The position numbers and the translations under genes were made by a program. The notes beneath the pieces were generated by a model. It made no database searches. It was not told the origin of the DNA and saw only the letters and a list, made by a program, of their open reading frames with translations. DNA of 64,000 bases from Topomyia yanbarensis. Lineage: Eukaryota; Arthropoda; Insecta; Diptera; Culicidae. Shown here piece by piece: positions 25,001 to 37,000 of this stretch; position 1 is the stretch's first letter; every line of letters starts with the position of its first letter. The stretch spans positions 34,756,343 through 34,820,342 of the forward strand of contig NC_080671.1 in NCBI RefSeq assembly GCF_030247195.1. The letters are read 5' to 3'.

Positions 25001-28000
25001 CACAGACAAAGGCCACCACTGCCAATCGAGTTTGCGCATTTGGAGCATCTGGCAGATCCGAGACTTTCAACCAAAAGTGGCCTTGACTCAGGGTATGGTG
25101 GAACGGAACCTTGGGCGTTTTCATCATGTCAACCACGCCATCGCACCGAAGCAGTCTAGCATCAATTTCTAGTGATTTCGAAGACTTAGTTTAGATACCA
25201 GTATTGATATTCCACAGCCTCTGAATTGCACAAGTTTAGACAACTAAAGTCAGTATGGCAGCTTTCATCGAGGTCAATACGAACATTAGCAGTCAAGTGA
25301 CAGCGAGCGATGGTTGCGCCGGTGGTAAAAATCGACGGAATAGTGAAACCATAGTACTGACTAGACAAAAAGCGTTTAGCGGGGAAGTTCTTTCCACTGC
25401 AACCAATTATCGCGGGAGACCTTTGCACAAAAAGGCACGTCTAGGAATTGTGCTGTGCGTTCAACTAAACGATGACATGCTGCAGGAAATTGAAGCATTC
25501 AGCTCGGAACACATGAGTATATTTGAATCAATGCTGTGTCGTTTAAGAATGGCGGCGGAAAACGCAAGCTACAGGTAGCCGCAGTTACTCCAGGTAGGCT
25601 TGATAGAAACCCTTCACTTACCTGTTTAAACAGTTGTGTTAATTTATTACTACAGATAATGCTGGCTGCCGGCATAACGCAGCAGTGCCCAGTGGATTTT
25701 TTTACTGTACCCAAACTGGTAAATTCCATGTGGCTAACGCTAAGCAGTGGTGCGTGCACTCTTGGAACTCAAAGCAGTACATGTTCTAATCGGGCTGCGC
25801 TTAAAATTGATAATAATTTTATGAACGATCTTTGTTACCTGCTATTGCTGGCCGACATTAAGGATACACATTTTTTCATCAGCGCACTACTAACGGCGAT
25901 ATTAAAGTACTACCTGGGCTGGGTGAGTACCATTGCCCCTGTGAGTGGTTCTGCTTACGAAGCAGATACAGATTGTGCTACAATACAGCGATAGAAGGAG
26001 AAGCGGTGCAAACTAACTACCAATCACCCGTACATCGTACTGTGGGTCCAATGTAGCTATTTGTATGGAACCGTCGGACACCCGGTGAAACTGTCGAGAA
26101 AAATCTGCAGAAGCCCCCAATTGAGCAATACCATGGATAAAATTCTAAATGAGCTATCTTACTTCGTAAGATGTAGCGAGATCAAGCGGGTTGTCCTCGT
26201 AGAGGCTTTCGACGAGTATAAAGCTGAGCAGGCATTCGCTGCGCAAAAGATTATAAATAATTATTCGCTCCTTATGTTAATTGTTAACTTTAACCAAAAA
26301 TGCTTTTCCTTGACCTGATGTACAGTGTAAACTAACAGATTTTCGTACGTAATAAAACTGCAAAATTACGAAAAATACAAATTATAGCAACAGTGTCATA
26401 AGGTTTGGTGGAAATAACTGTGGAGAAAATAGAGGATTACACAAATCCCCCAGATTCTTGCGATCCGGATCTGCGATGGTTCGTTCGGCAACCACGACCA
26501 AAGACTAAACTTCGATGGCTGGTAATGAATAAGTCTTGCTGAGAGCGAACTGGTCGGAGTTATGTCAGACCGGGCTAAGTGACAATATATTGATTTCTAG
26601 AAAAGCAAGTTTAAAGTTTAAATTGCAGCATACTTTATATTGTATATACTATTGAAGAAAGGATAACAGTTGACTGAACAGTTCCAGATTGCCATTCGTA
26701 TTAGTTTCCAGACTAGTGTCCGACTGAAAGTTGGGAAGGGCGTATGCAAGTTGGTTACTTATATGGCTGAAACTAGAATATAGTTATTGCGTTTTTTGCT
26801 ATAGCATACCATCCGAGAATACACAATTGATAGCTTCATAAACTAACCGGTTCCATGTAATTTTACGGTGCGTTTTCCAGATTGCAATCTTCTTAACAAT
26901 CTTTTTGCCTTTCTCAATAGAAAGGTATTGCAATTGCTCTGAAAACCGACTTTTTAACGGAGGCCCGGAGGGCCGAGTGACATATACCATTCGATTCAGT
27001 TCGTCGAGTTCGGCAAATGTCTGTGTGTGTGTATGTATGTGTGTGTGTATGTATGTGTGTGTGTATGTGCGTCTGTGTGTGTGTACGCGAACACAATCTC
27101 ACTCACTTTTCTCAGAGATGGATGAACCGATTTTTACAAACTTAGTCCCAAATGAAAGGTGCAACGTTCCCATAGGCTGCTATTGAATTTCTAATGGATC
27201 CGACTTCCGGTTCCGGAATTACAGGGTGATGAGTACGATCACGCAGAAAACGTCGATTTTAAGAAATTCTGCAATGAATGTATAATGGTGAAAAATTTTC
27301 CAAAATGTGACCACAACTGCTTCGATTTGCAGTACTAGGTCATTAACAGCCATTCAAAGTCTCTTTGGTCACATTGGCCACCATCATCGGTTCCGGAAGC
27401 CCCGGCGGAAGTATCCAAATTCAGACTAACAGTCACATCGGTTTCTCGGAGGTGGCTAGACCGAATCAACCAAACTTAGTCTCAAATGAAAGATGTTGCG
27501 TCCCCGTAAATGGCTATTAAATTTTATCCCCAACCGACTTCCGGTTCCGGAGTTACGGGTTGTGGCGTGCGATCACATAGCAAATTGTGATTCAAACCGA
27601 TACCCCGATGGAAGCAAAAAAGGTAAAAATTTCGCTAAAATGTCTCTCAAATAACTTAACTTTGCAGTTCTAGGTCACCGACGGCCAAACAAACTTTGTT
27701 GACTACATTGACCACCATAGAAGGTTCCGGAAGTGCCCGGGAAAAGCGGCCATCTTTCAAAATTTACGAACTCACATCAGTTTCCCGGAAATTGTTGGGC
27801 CGATTTTCACAAACTTAGTCCCAAATGATAGCTATAATATCCCCATAGATGTCAATAAAATTTCGCACGGATCGCTTATATGGGTCCGGAAATATAGACT
27901 GAACGGTCCGGTCACACATGAAATTCCCATATAAGCCTGAACTCATATTTTTTTTCAAAGGGGGGACCCCATGAAATTTCAGAAATCGAATTCGTATTTT

Positions 28001-31000
28001 TGATGCCAAACATCTTGAAAAAATTTTTTTTATAAAAATCGACTTTTTGGGACTTTGCTACTTTTTTCAATTCAATATTACCGTGGCTGTTTTCTCTTTT
28101 GCAAAATTTTAGAACTCGAATAATGATTTCTTTTCTTGTATATAGTTGTCAAATCATGTATAATAAAATTGTAATGTATACATTTGAAAGCTTTTAATAA
28201 ATATAAGCAACTAAAAACTCTCGTGTTCATGATTGAGAAAGGCACAATTGCACCGCTAGGTGGATTAAAGAAGGTTTTTTCAATAGTTTTTTACAAATCT
28301 CGTACATTCAGTGCATTTTTGTACAAGTAAATTCCATCGTGAATACAACCGGTGGGAGCTTCATGAGATCGATTGAATAGCGGTCTTCAGTAGGCTGATT
28401 TGTTCACATCTAGCTGCGTCAGGAACACCCGGTTCTCTTTTTGAATATTTCCCTAGACGTTGTCCTGATTGACAAAGTAGTAAATTCTACTTAAAGGACA
28501 GTACGTATCGGAGCTGGAGTATTTTTTACCGCTGGTTGGATCTACAAAGTAGAAATCGTTGTTCTCTCGTATAATGACAAAAGTACTATCGCCTGTTAGG
28601 AGACTTTGTCCTCAGATAAGATACACATCGTACTCCAAAAAGATGTAAAACAAGGTAATAAAACACCTTAATGCTTCGGCGAAGCTTGGCTTCATAAATA
28701 TTGTCTATCTTTGGAACCGATTAAAAATTACTCGGTTAGTGGACCGAATTCCGCCAATTTGTGAACATGCGTCCATGTTGTAGTGAATAGGAATTGGCGA
28801 AACATATCGCCTATATATCATTAGCTCCACGTTTTCATCGATCACAAAGGGAACGTTGATCGGACCAAGCAGCCTTGTAACGCAGACCCTTTCGCCACTG
28901 ATCAACATTGCTAGCGGTAGCATCCCCTCCTGGGAAACTCGCTGCGGTACTCCTCTCCTCACAGATAAATACGCACCAGTCTGCTGCAACACCACACACT
29001 CCAGCCCGTTGGTGCCGAACTTGGGAGTCTCCACATTCGGTACCAGGATTATAAACAAGGAGATGTAAGTTAACTCTCGCATATACTGCCCATAACAGCA
29101 TAAGAGTCCCATGTTGAAAAACAGCAAGCCGAGAAAAACGCTGTTCAAGATTTCCCATCCATTGAGCCAAATGGATGGGACAACCATGTTTTGGTATTTT
29201 TTTTGATATTTTCTAAACAAACCCGGTAATCTTATTTGTGCAGTGTGATTCAGTGGTGATACAGAATACAATCCAACGGATAACTCATTTTCGACAAAAA
29301 TCCACATGGGACTCTTTTGCGTTTATGGGCAGTATACGGCAGATTAGATCCGGTTAGCAAAGAGGCGAAGACTACATATTAAGAAGACTGATATCTTTTT
29401 CCTTCCCCCATACAAACGAGAAGCGACATAGGTTACAGCACCTCTATTGTCTGCAGGTAGGAAGCTTAATGTAAAAGTGTATATGTGTGTGTGCATCACT
29501 ATGGGAAGTACCCGCAAGTGGCGTTGCTGTTACTGTCTCCAGATTCTGGACAGAGTTAGCAGTCTTATTGATATGCAGTCTTCGATAGAGGTGTATTCAG
29601 GTGATTTGTCGTTGCTGCTCGTATATCCGACCAGAAGCAGTGGGGTTTTGATTTCGAATGTTCTCTCAATCTAGGCGGACAGATACATGTACATATACAC
29701 GTGAGAAATTGAGCAGCTATCAGTAGGTCTGTTCCAGGAGAAACTGGAAGTACTCCGGAGAAAATCGTTCCTTTACTCTCTTCTTCTGGTAGCAAACCGG
29801 AGTAAAAAGGAGCAAGAATTTTTTGCTCCTGTTTACTCCGGAGTGATTTCCTTGTACTGGAACAAAGCTAGTGTGAGTATATTTTGATTTGATGTGCACT
29901 TGCTCTATTGGGTTATACCGTTAACCAACATACAGAACTTGCTCGACGAGAGGTTGCTATTTATTCGTCCAGCTGAAGAAACATGATTATCATCTGATCG
30001 CATGGGAATTCCGATCGAGTCCGTACCCAAGATTTCATCGATAATCTTTATGTTGTGGGGAACTTCAATCTCCCGCTCGATTTGCGGTATGAACTTTATA
30101 TTCTTATATTTCAGATTGTTATGGAATCTTTGGCATAACATGTTCAACCGTTCATTGGCGTTAATTTCTTCCCTCAAACAAAATGCTAAAACATCTTCGT
30201 TGAACAAGAAATGATCGTCCTTTTCCGGGAGGCCTTTCTCATCATCCGTAGTATTACCGACGTTTCGTTTTTCCAATGCTTTCACTAATTCTTCTACGTC
30301 GGAATCGTTGGGTTCGTCGAACTATTTTTCGATCAGCTCTTTGGAAAGATGAGTCCGCTTTGGAATATTTTTTATTCTCGAAGGACTTGAAGCACTGGAT
30401 TATAGTAAATAGCTCCAACCACCCTACTTTCAATTCAATTTTACCGCTCCAGTATTTATTCGATTTACCTGGCTTTCATACGGTATGTAATCTTCGTTTT
30501 CAAATAGTTTTGTTGGACTTGGTAATGGTATAGAAGCGTCCATCAGTTTGGTTTTGAAATTTAGGCGATTTTTTTCGTATAACTATTTTCATTTTTTCGG
30601 AATTCTGGTCAACTTATGTAAAGTTGAGATGCGCCAAATGACAATAGTTAATTAGTCTGCGCCATCTTGAATATCTGGCGAACACCCAGCGACTGTGACA
30701 CAATGCTCGCACGCAGCGATTGTTCAAAAATCGCTGCAATTTCGCAACAGCCGACGCGAAAAGTTCGCGTCAGTATGGGAGCGCACATCTGTCGCCATGA
30801 GCAGAGTTGCTAGCGACAAATCGCTTCGCGAAATTTTCGCAGTCGCTGCGACAAAATCGCGTCAGTGTGGGGGAACCTTAATGGTTGAAGAAGTCCCTAA
30901 ACATCACTCGGAGAAAGTCCCAATTTACTCCCAACCCTTTGAACCATACCTTCGTTGATACTTTAGAGATAATTAAGTGCAGCCCACGTCCCCCATTGTC

Positions 31001-34000
31001 CAAAGATGTTTACCACATACGGTTAGCTTTGATTGAATTTCACTAATATTTTGCTCCGAAGGAACAACAAATTGAAAAAAATATATGTATAAAATCCTCC
31101 CGAAACTCGTAGAAGCAATAATTTGTGCATTGCCTCTTCCCCAGGTCCAAAAAGAGATGGCCATCAACCGGTTCGCGGCGGATCTTCCCCGCGAGAAGTG
31201 GGACACCTGGGATCCGATGCTGATTTCCGAGGGTCTGTTCAGCGCTGCAAACATCTTCAGCTCGCTCAAGCTGGTGTACATCTTCTCGGTCAATCCGCAC
31301 CTGGGACCGCTGCAGGTGTCTCTTTCGCGGATGGTGATGGATATTATGAAATTTTTCTTCCTATACGTGCTGGTTCTGTTCGCGTTCAGTAGTGGTTTGA
31401 ATCAACTGCTTTGGTAGGTTCCGGTGTCGGAAGTTGATATCTGTCAAGAATAATGATTTTTTTTTGTAGGTATTATGCCGATCTGGAGAAAAAGAGGTGT
31501 CCGGATGTAACAACGTTTTCCGGATCGTCTAACCTAACATCGACGGATCCTAATGCCTGTGTCGTGTGGAGACGATTCGCGAAGTAAGTTACTAAATCAA
31601 TGTTCATCGTAATTCACCTCAAAAAATATTCCTTCAACAGTCTGTTCGAAACGATTCAAACACTTTTCTGGGCAGTCTTCGGGTTAGTGGATTTGGAAAA
31701 CTTTGAGCTGGACGGCATCAAGATCTTCACTCGATTCTGGGGAATGCTGATGTTCGGAACTTATTCGGTGATCAACATTGTGGTGCTACTAAATCTGCTG
31801 ATCGCTATGATGAATCATTCATATCAGCTCATATCGGTAGACAAATTTGTACTGGTTGTAGCGGTTGACCGGGTTCCTAATAGTTTAGCAAACATTTTCA
31901 GGAACGTGCTGATGTGGAATGGAAATTTGCTCGATCGAAACTTTGGATTAGCTACTTCGAGGAAGGCGGAACTTGTCCCCCACCGTTTAACATTATTCCG
32001 ACGCCGAAGTCAATCTTCTACGTCTTCCAGTGGATCAAGCGGAAATTCTGCGGCCATTCGAAGGCCGTTAAGAAGGAACATATGAAAACAATTCGAGTGA
32101 GTAACGATCCAATTCATCCAATGAGTTACCCCTGGAACGCGGAAGGCGGTCTCTCATGTTTGTCCATTGCACCGTGTGTTGTTAATGTGTGATATCACCT
32201 GCGCTTTTCCCCACTCTAAATCTCACTATCACCTACCGTTGAAACTTCTCCGTCTTTTTGTCTGTCACTGATTTCAATTTCGCTCCATGTGGAAACCCCT
32301 TTCCTCTTCTGCTGTTTGCTCTGCTTTTCTTTTCTTTTTGTTTCGTTTTAGCGGAAGGTGAAACAAGCGAGTGAAAGAGATTTCCGATATCAGAGCATTA
32401 TGCGCAATCTAGTCCGACGGTATGTGACCGTTGAACAGCGCAAGGCCGAATCCCAGGGTGTCACCGAAGACGATGTGAATGAAATCAAACAAGACATCTC
32501 CGCCTTTCGCTGTGAACTTGTGGAAATTCTGAAGAACAGTGGAATGAATACGACAAGTGCCACCGGTTCGGGAGGAGGCGTCGGTGGGAAAAAGAATCGT
32601 CAGAAGGAACGCCGATTGATGAAGGGCTTTAACATTGCCCCACCGCCGGCACCAGAATCGGGTCAGCATCTAACACCGGTTTCCGAGTTCATATCACAAC
32701 TTCCGGACCAATCGTCACACGAACTGTTTGCCGGAGTGTTCGGGCCAGGTCTCACTACCAAGAAAGCCCTGCACCAAGTCAATCCCATGCACCAGTTTTC
32801 ATCGCAGTCGCAAAGTTCCTTCGGTGAAAACAACAATCCCATTCACAGACTTGCCAAACTAGCACCGAAGTTCCATTCCAAAAGACCTGGCTCGCAGAAA
32901 AAACGATGGGGTAGTAAGATCCCGTTGACCCATCCGAGTGTGTTCACTAACGGCTTCAAAACCGATTCCGATGTCTTTCTAGGAACTCTAATCGAAGCGG
33001 CCAAACACGGGAGTGTGTCCCGCTTCATCGGTCGTTCCCGTTCGGAGGACTCTGTCTGTAACCATGGCCCTCGGGGTGAATCTGGGAGCCACAGTAACAG
33101 TCCTGCATCAGACGAAGCCATCACCGAGTCACCCTCGGATTCGAATCCGAGCTTAGACCGGCCGGATGTGGAGCCATCGCCTGATCCACACAAGCATCAA
33201 CATCATCATCCTCATCATCACGTTCATCATCATCAGCAGCAGCAACATCATGGGGAAGACGATCGACCGAACGGTTCGGGGAAAACGAAAGACACCTCCT
33301 CACATCATTACCATTTGCACTTTGGGGCACTGGCAGCACTCAAGCGGAAGAGGAAAAAATTCTCCAACAGTCGAAACAGTAGTCCGGTGTTGGATCCGCC
33401 CAGCGAAGTGCCCATCGTGAATAGCCCTCGGGTTAACGCCAAAAGTAAGGTGAGTTAAATGATATTTCATCATTGCTTTGATAATTTTAAACATTCTGAT
33501 GTTTAGATTCTTTGAAACTTGCTAGGGTCACTACGAATTTCATTTTTTGGCAGATTTTTCATAAACATTTTATTATCTTGAAACCTTTTTCAGCCATTTT
33601 CTCGATAAAGCATATATTGCACCTAAAAACGATTGATTGTTTTTTTTTTTAATAAACTTTCAATAAAGAAATGAATATATAGTACAAAAGCCTGGACCAA
33701 ATTAAAAGGGAGGAATTTCCTTTGTTTTTTATCATTTAGAAACAAAACAGAATAAAACGCATTCGAACTTGATCAAGTAGCCTTGCAGCAGCGTTGCTTA
33801 TTAATCGCGGTAAGCAAAGTGAGGCTACACCTCTGTTCACAAGATCGCACTTAACCGTTGTGTCCGACAGCGTACTCTTTTGCAGATTTTAATTCATAAA
33901 ATTTCAGTACACTTTCCCAAACTGGAAATTGCAACTTAGTGACATCTTAGAAGAATATCAAGCATAGCTTTTGGGGGAATAAAACTAATGATACAGTGAT

Positions 34001-37000
34001 CGGGGGCTTGAGGCAGGGTTTTGGATTTCTTTAACTAAGTAATAGGCCGGCGGGGTACACGGGTACCCCCAAAACCGAAATACTCATAGTTATGGCATTT
34101 TTAATCCAATCTGGACACATTTAGATGTTTAGAATTCCAGAACTCAACCACTTTTAGAATCTGTCAAAATGCATCTGGTTCTCGGATATTCGGATTTATG
34201 GAGGTAAGTTCCAATACTGGGATATCAAATCTATAATGATATAATTGACCCCGAACGCTCTTTTCTTTTCCGCAGGGTTCCGAGGTCAAATCGTCATATC
34301 CCGTAACGATAAGAAAAAATCCCGTAACGATAAGATCCCGTAACGATAAGAAAAAACCCTCAAAGACAATTCCAATTTTGTTGGACACACAACGGATAAT
34401 CTGAGGGCTATCATACCCTGCTGTAGCGAAAAAAGAAGCCTCCTACAAGATAGGGGATTTGTGCAGGTGTAACAAGCCGTTCCGAAACACAGCTTTGCGT
34501 GCGGATCGGATCAATTAAATTATGCTACGAAAAAAAGAATGTTATTGGAAATTTGGAACTGTAAGTCACTTGGCTTCCAGGGGATCGACCGCATTCTGTA
34601 CGACGAGCTGTAAACTCGCAACTTCGGGGTCGTAGCATTGCAGAAACTTTGCTGGGCAGGACAGAACGAACTGGGTTTATAGTGCTAGACAAGATTTGCC
34701 CACGCTTTATCAAGTAACAGCAAAAGAATGTGTAGTGAGAAGCAATTTCCCGTTTCTCCAACTAACGTATCATCAATATTCACTGCCCACACAAAGCGAG
34801 ACCAGCGAACGACAAAGATGCATTTTAGGGGGATCTGGAGCGTTTCTATAATAGCTGCTCATGATTAGAGCTTCCATCCCGGGAATTTATTTGCCGGGAA
34901 TTCCGAGATTTTTGGATTTCCCGGGATTCCCGATTCAAGGGAAATTGTGTTTTCTCATTCCCGGGAATCGGGAATCCCGGGAAAAAAGATTTTTAATTTA
35001 TTCCAAAAGACTTAGGTTCTGCGAATGAAACTCTGTAGGAAATATCTTTACCGGCAAACATTTGGAGTAAGTAGTGAATGCAGATTGTGCTTTTTCAACT
35101 GATTTGCAGATCAATGGACTATATATTTTTAGGCTCACTGATATGTTTTCGTGATTTTTTTAGGTATATAGTCCAAGCCATACTCAAAACACTGCTAAAG
35201 AATGTTGATTTTTTCATTCAAAAATGGATTAATTTGCTGACCGTTGTACTGAAGCATTTCCTTACAGCAGCGTTGGTGATGTGCACGATATCTCTGCAAC
35301 CAATGAGCCAATTAATCAGATTTTTCAACAGTTCTTTTTATAATTTATTTTAATAGTTAGATCCTGAATGAAAGGGCTTGCAATCTAATTAGTAATGGAA
35401 ATTGCGTTACTTTTTTGAAAAATCGATGTGTGTTTGTTTCAAAACTTGGGTGGATTGTAGCAATATCATGCTTAACGCAAACGCTATTTAAAATAAAGAA
35501 TGTTTCTAGAACGTCTGCAGCAATATTTGGTCGGCTCATTGAATGTATATTTCGTCTTATTTGTTATACCGTAACTGTAATATCTGTAAATTTTTGGATG
35601 TATGAAAAGAAATACATAACGTTGTATCTGTTCAATATCATGCGCGTCCAAACTCTTTGAATGTCGCTTTAAAGGATGCAGGCAGGATTTTTGAAGGGAT
35701 ACGATCAAGCAATCCAGATACTTGCCCGTAACAGGAAATCGTTGGTAAGCTTCATCCGTCGCTGCACAGTTCGTCCATTATCTGCTTGATTTTGATTCAC
35801 AATTAATTCAAATGATCCTACTGTGACGGAAATGATTTTGATCGGAAGTAACTGCACACTACCCTGAAGCAGCTCAATCTTTTCATTCAAAATTACCAAA
35901 CAAGGTGCTTTGCATTAAACTGATCACATTCCATCGTATCAGAGCAACGAAATCCAATTTTGGACAGTAACTCCAGTAGCTGCGTTTAGTATATCGTCCC
36001 AATCGTAACCGTAATTACCAAAATTTAGGTTATACATATAGCCAAGAAAAAGTTGACGTTGCGTGAACTTATTGACAAGTTATCAAATGATTGAATGATG
36101 TGTAGGCCACCAAATCGCCATCTTCTGACAACTGCTTTAGGACCGATATACATGCAATCAAACGGGTTTAAAACTTTTCAATTTATTCTTTTCTTTTCAA
36201 GAAAATCATTCACCTTTTTATTTTTCTTCTGTATTCCCGGGATCCCGGGATTTCCCAGGAAATTTATTATTTATTTCCCGAATCCCGGGAAGCTGAAAAC
36301 CCTCGGGAAATGGAAGCTCTACTCATGATGGGATGTTAAGCTGATTTACGACAACATGAACACCCAGATAGGTCAGCAGGTACAAACAGGTAAACAAACC
36401 ACTCCGTTACGAACGACAACGGCCAACGATGCGTGAACTTCACTGCCACAGAAATGTTAGTACCGTTAACTCTCTCTATGTCGATATTGAAGGGACCATC
36501 GACATAGGGAGAGATCGACATACACTCAAGTTTTTTTACGCGGTTTTTTTTTGCGCGGTATTTTTTACGCGGTTTTTTTTACGCGGATTTTGAAATTTAC
36601 GCGGATTTTGGAATTTACGCGGTATCCATCAATGACGTTCCCTTTATCGCGGATTCTTAAATTTAAGTGGTCTTCATTTACGCGGATTTTGAAATTTACG
36701 CGGTAGTGTATAGAACACGATGATTTTCATTGACACAACTTTTCCTTCAGGACATCATAAAGTACGATTCAGACGATACATCAGCTTCCGTCAACGTCAA
36801 CGGAACGTCACCGTTCCGTCAGGATAAGTTACATGCAGTTAAATGGAGGCATTCACACACAACATCAACGGCACGGAACGTTTTGACGTACGGCATGTGT
36901 GAACGGGCACAAGAGAAAAGTATTAAACTTATCCTGACGGAACGGTGACGTTCCGTTGACGTTGACGGAAGCTGATGTATCGTCTGAATCGTACTTAATG

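Larger units (their letters stand above)
23974..30878. mobile_element. Pack-type TIR transposon carrying two captured gene copies
   Basis: The left end is AGGTTCCCCCACACTGACGC and the right end is its exact inverse. The TIR extends about 60 bp with few mismatches and is rich in GCGA/TCGC words. TAA flanks both ends (23971-23973 and 30879-30881). Removing the element and one TAA rejoins LINE codons N-H-Y-T-L-D-A-H in frame on the - strand, so both borders are certain. A TAA target duplication suggests a PIF/Harbinger-like enzyme. No transposase is recognised inside. The cargo is an FNIP copy (+), a nested repeat and a CC2D2A-like copy (-). Confidence 0.88.
2715..31144 (+). other. 28.4-kb trpgamma intron filled with TEs
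   Basis: The donor GTGAGT and the acceptor CCCCAG bound it, with phase 0 on both sides. The next exon continues the protein in frame (SYFE then [10 protein letters not shown]). No intact coding gene is seen inside. The contents (LINE, SINE and MITE relics and the Pack-type element) are listed separately. Stretches in which I recognise nothing are 2715-3660, 10180-12745, 12870-13690, 14480-17430 (apart from a possible LTR leader at 15770-16250) and 22040-23650. Confidence 0.9.

Noticed and set aside
26914..27186. Cys/Val and His/Thr repeat ORFs
   Set aside because: They are translations of the (GT)n run.
28705..29307. 200-aa ORF as a possible membrane protein or glycoside hydrolase
   Set aside because: The hydrophobic stretch is partly intron-like readthrough, and the blocks on either side fit CC2D2A better.
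34300..34357. CRISPR-like array
   Set aside because: Only three short units with A-rich spacers of unequal length in a eukaryotic intron; it is a simple tandem repeat.
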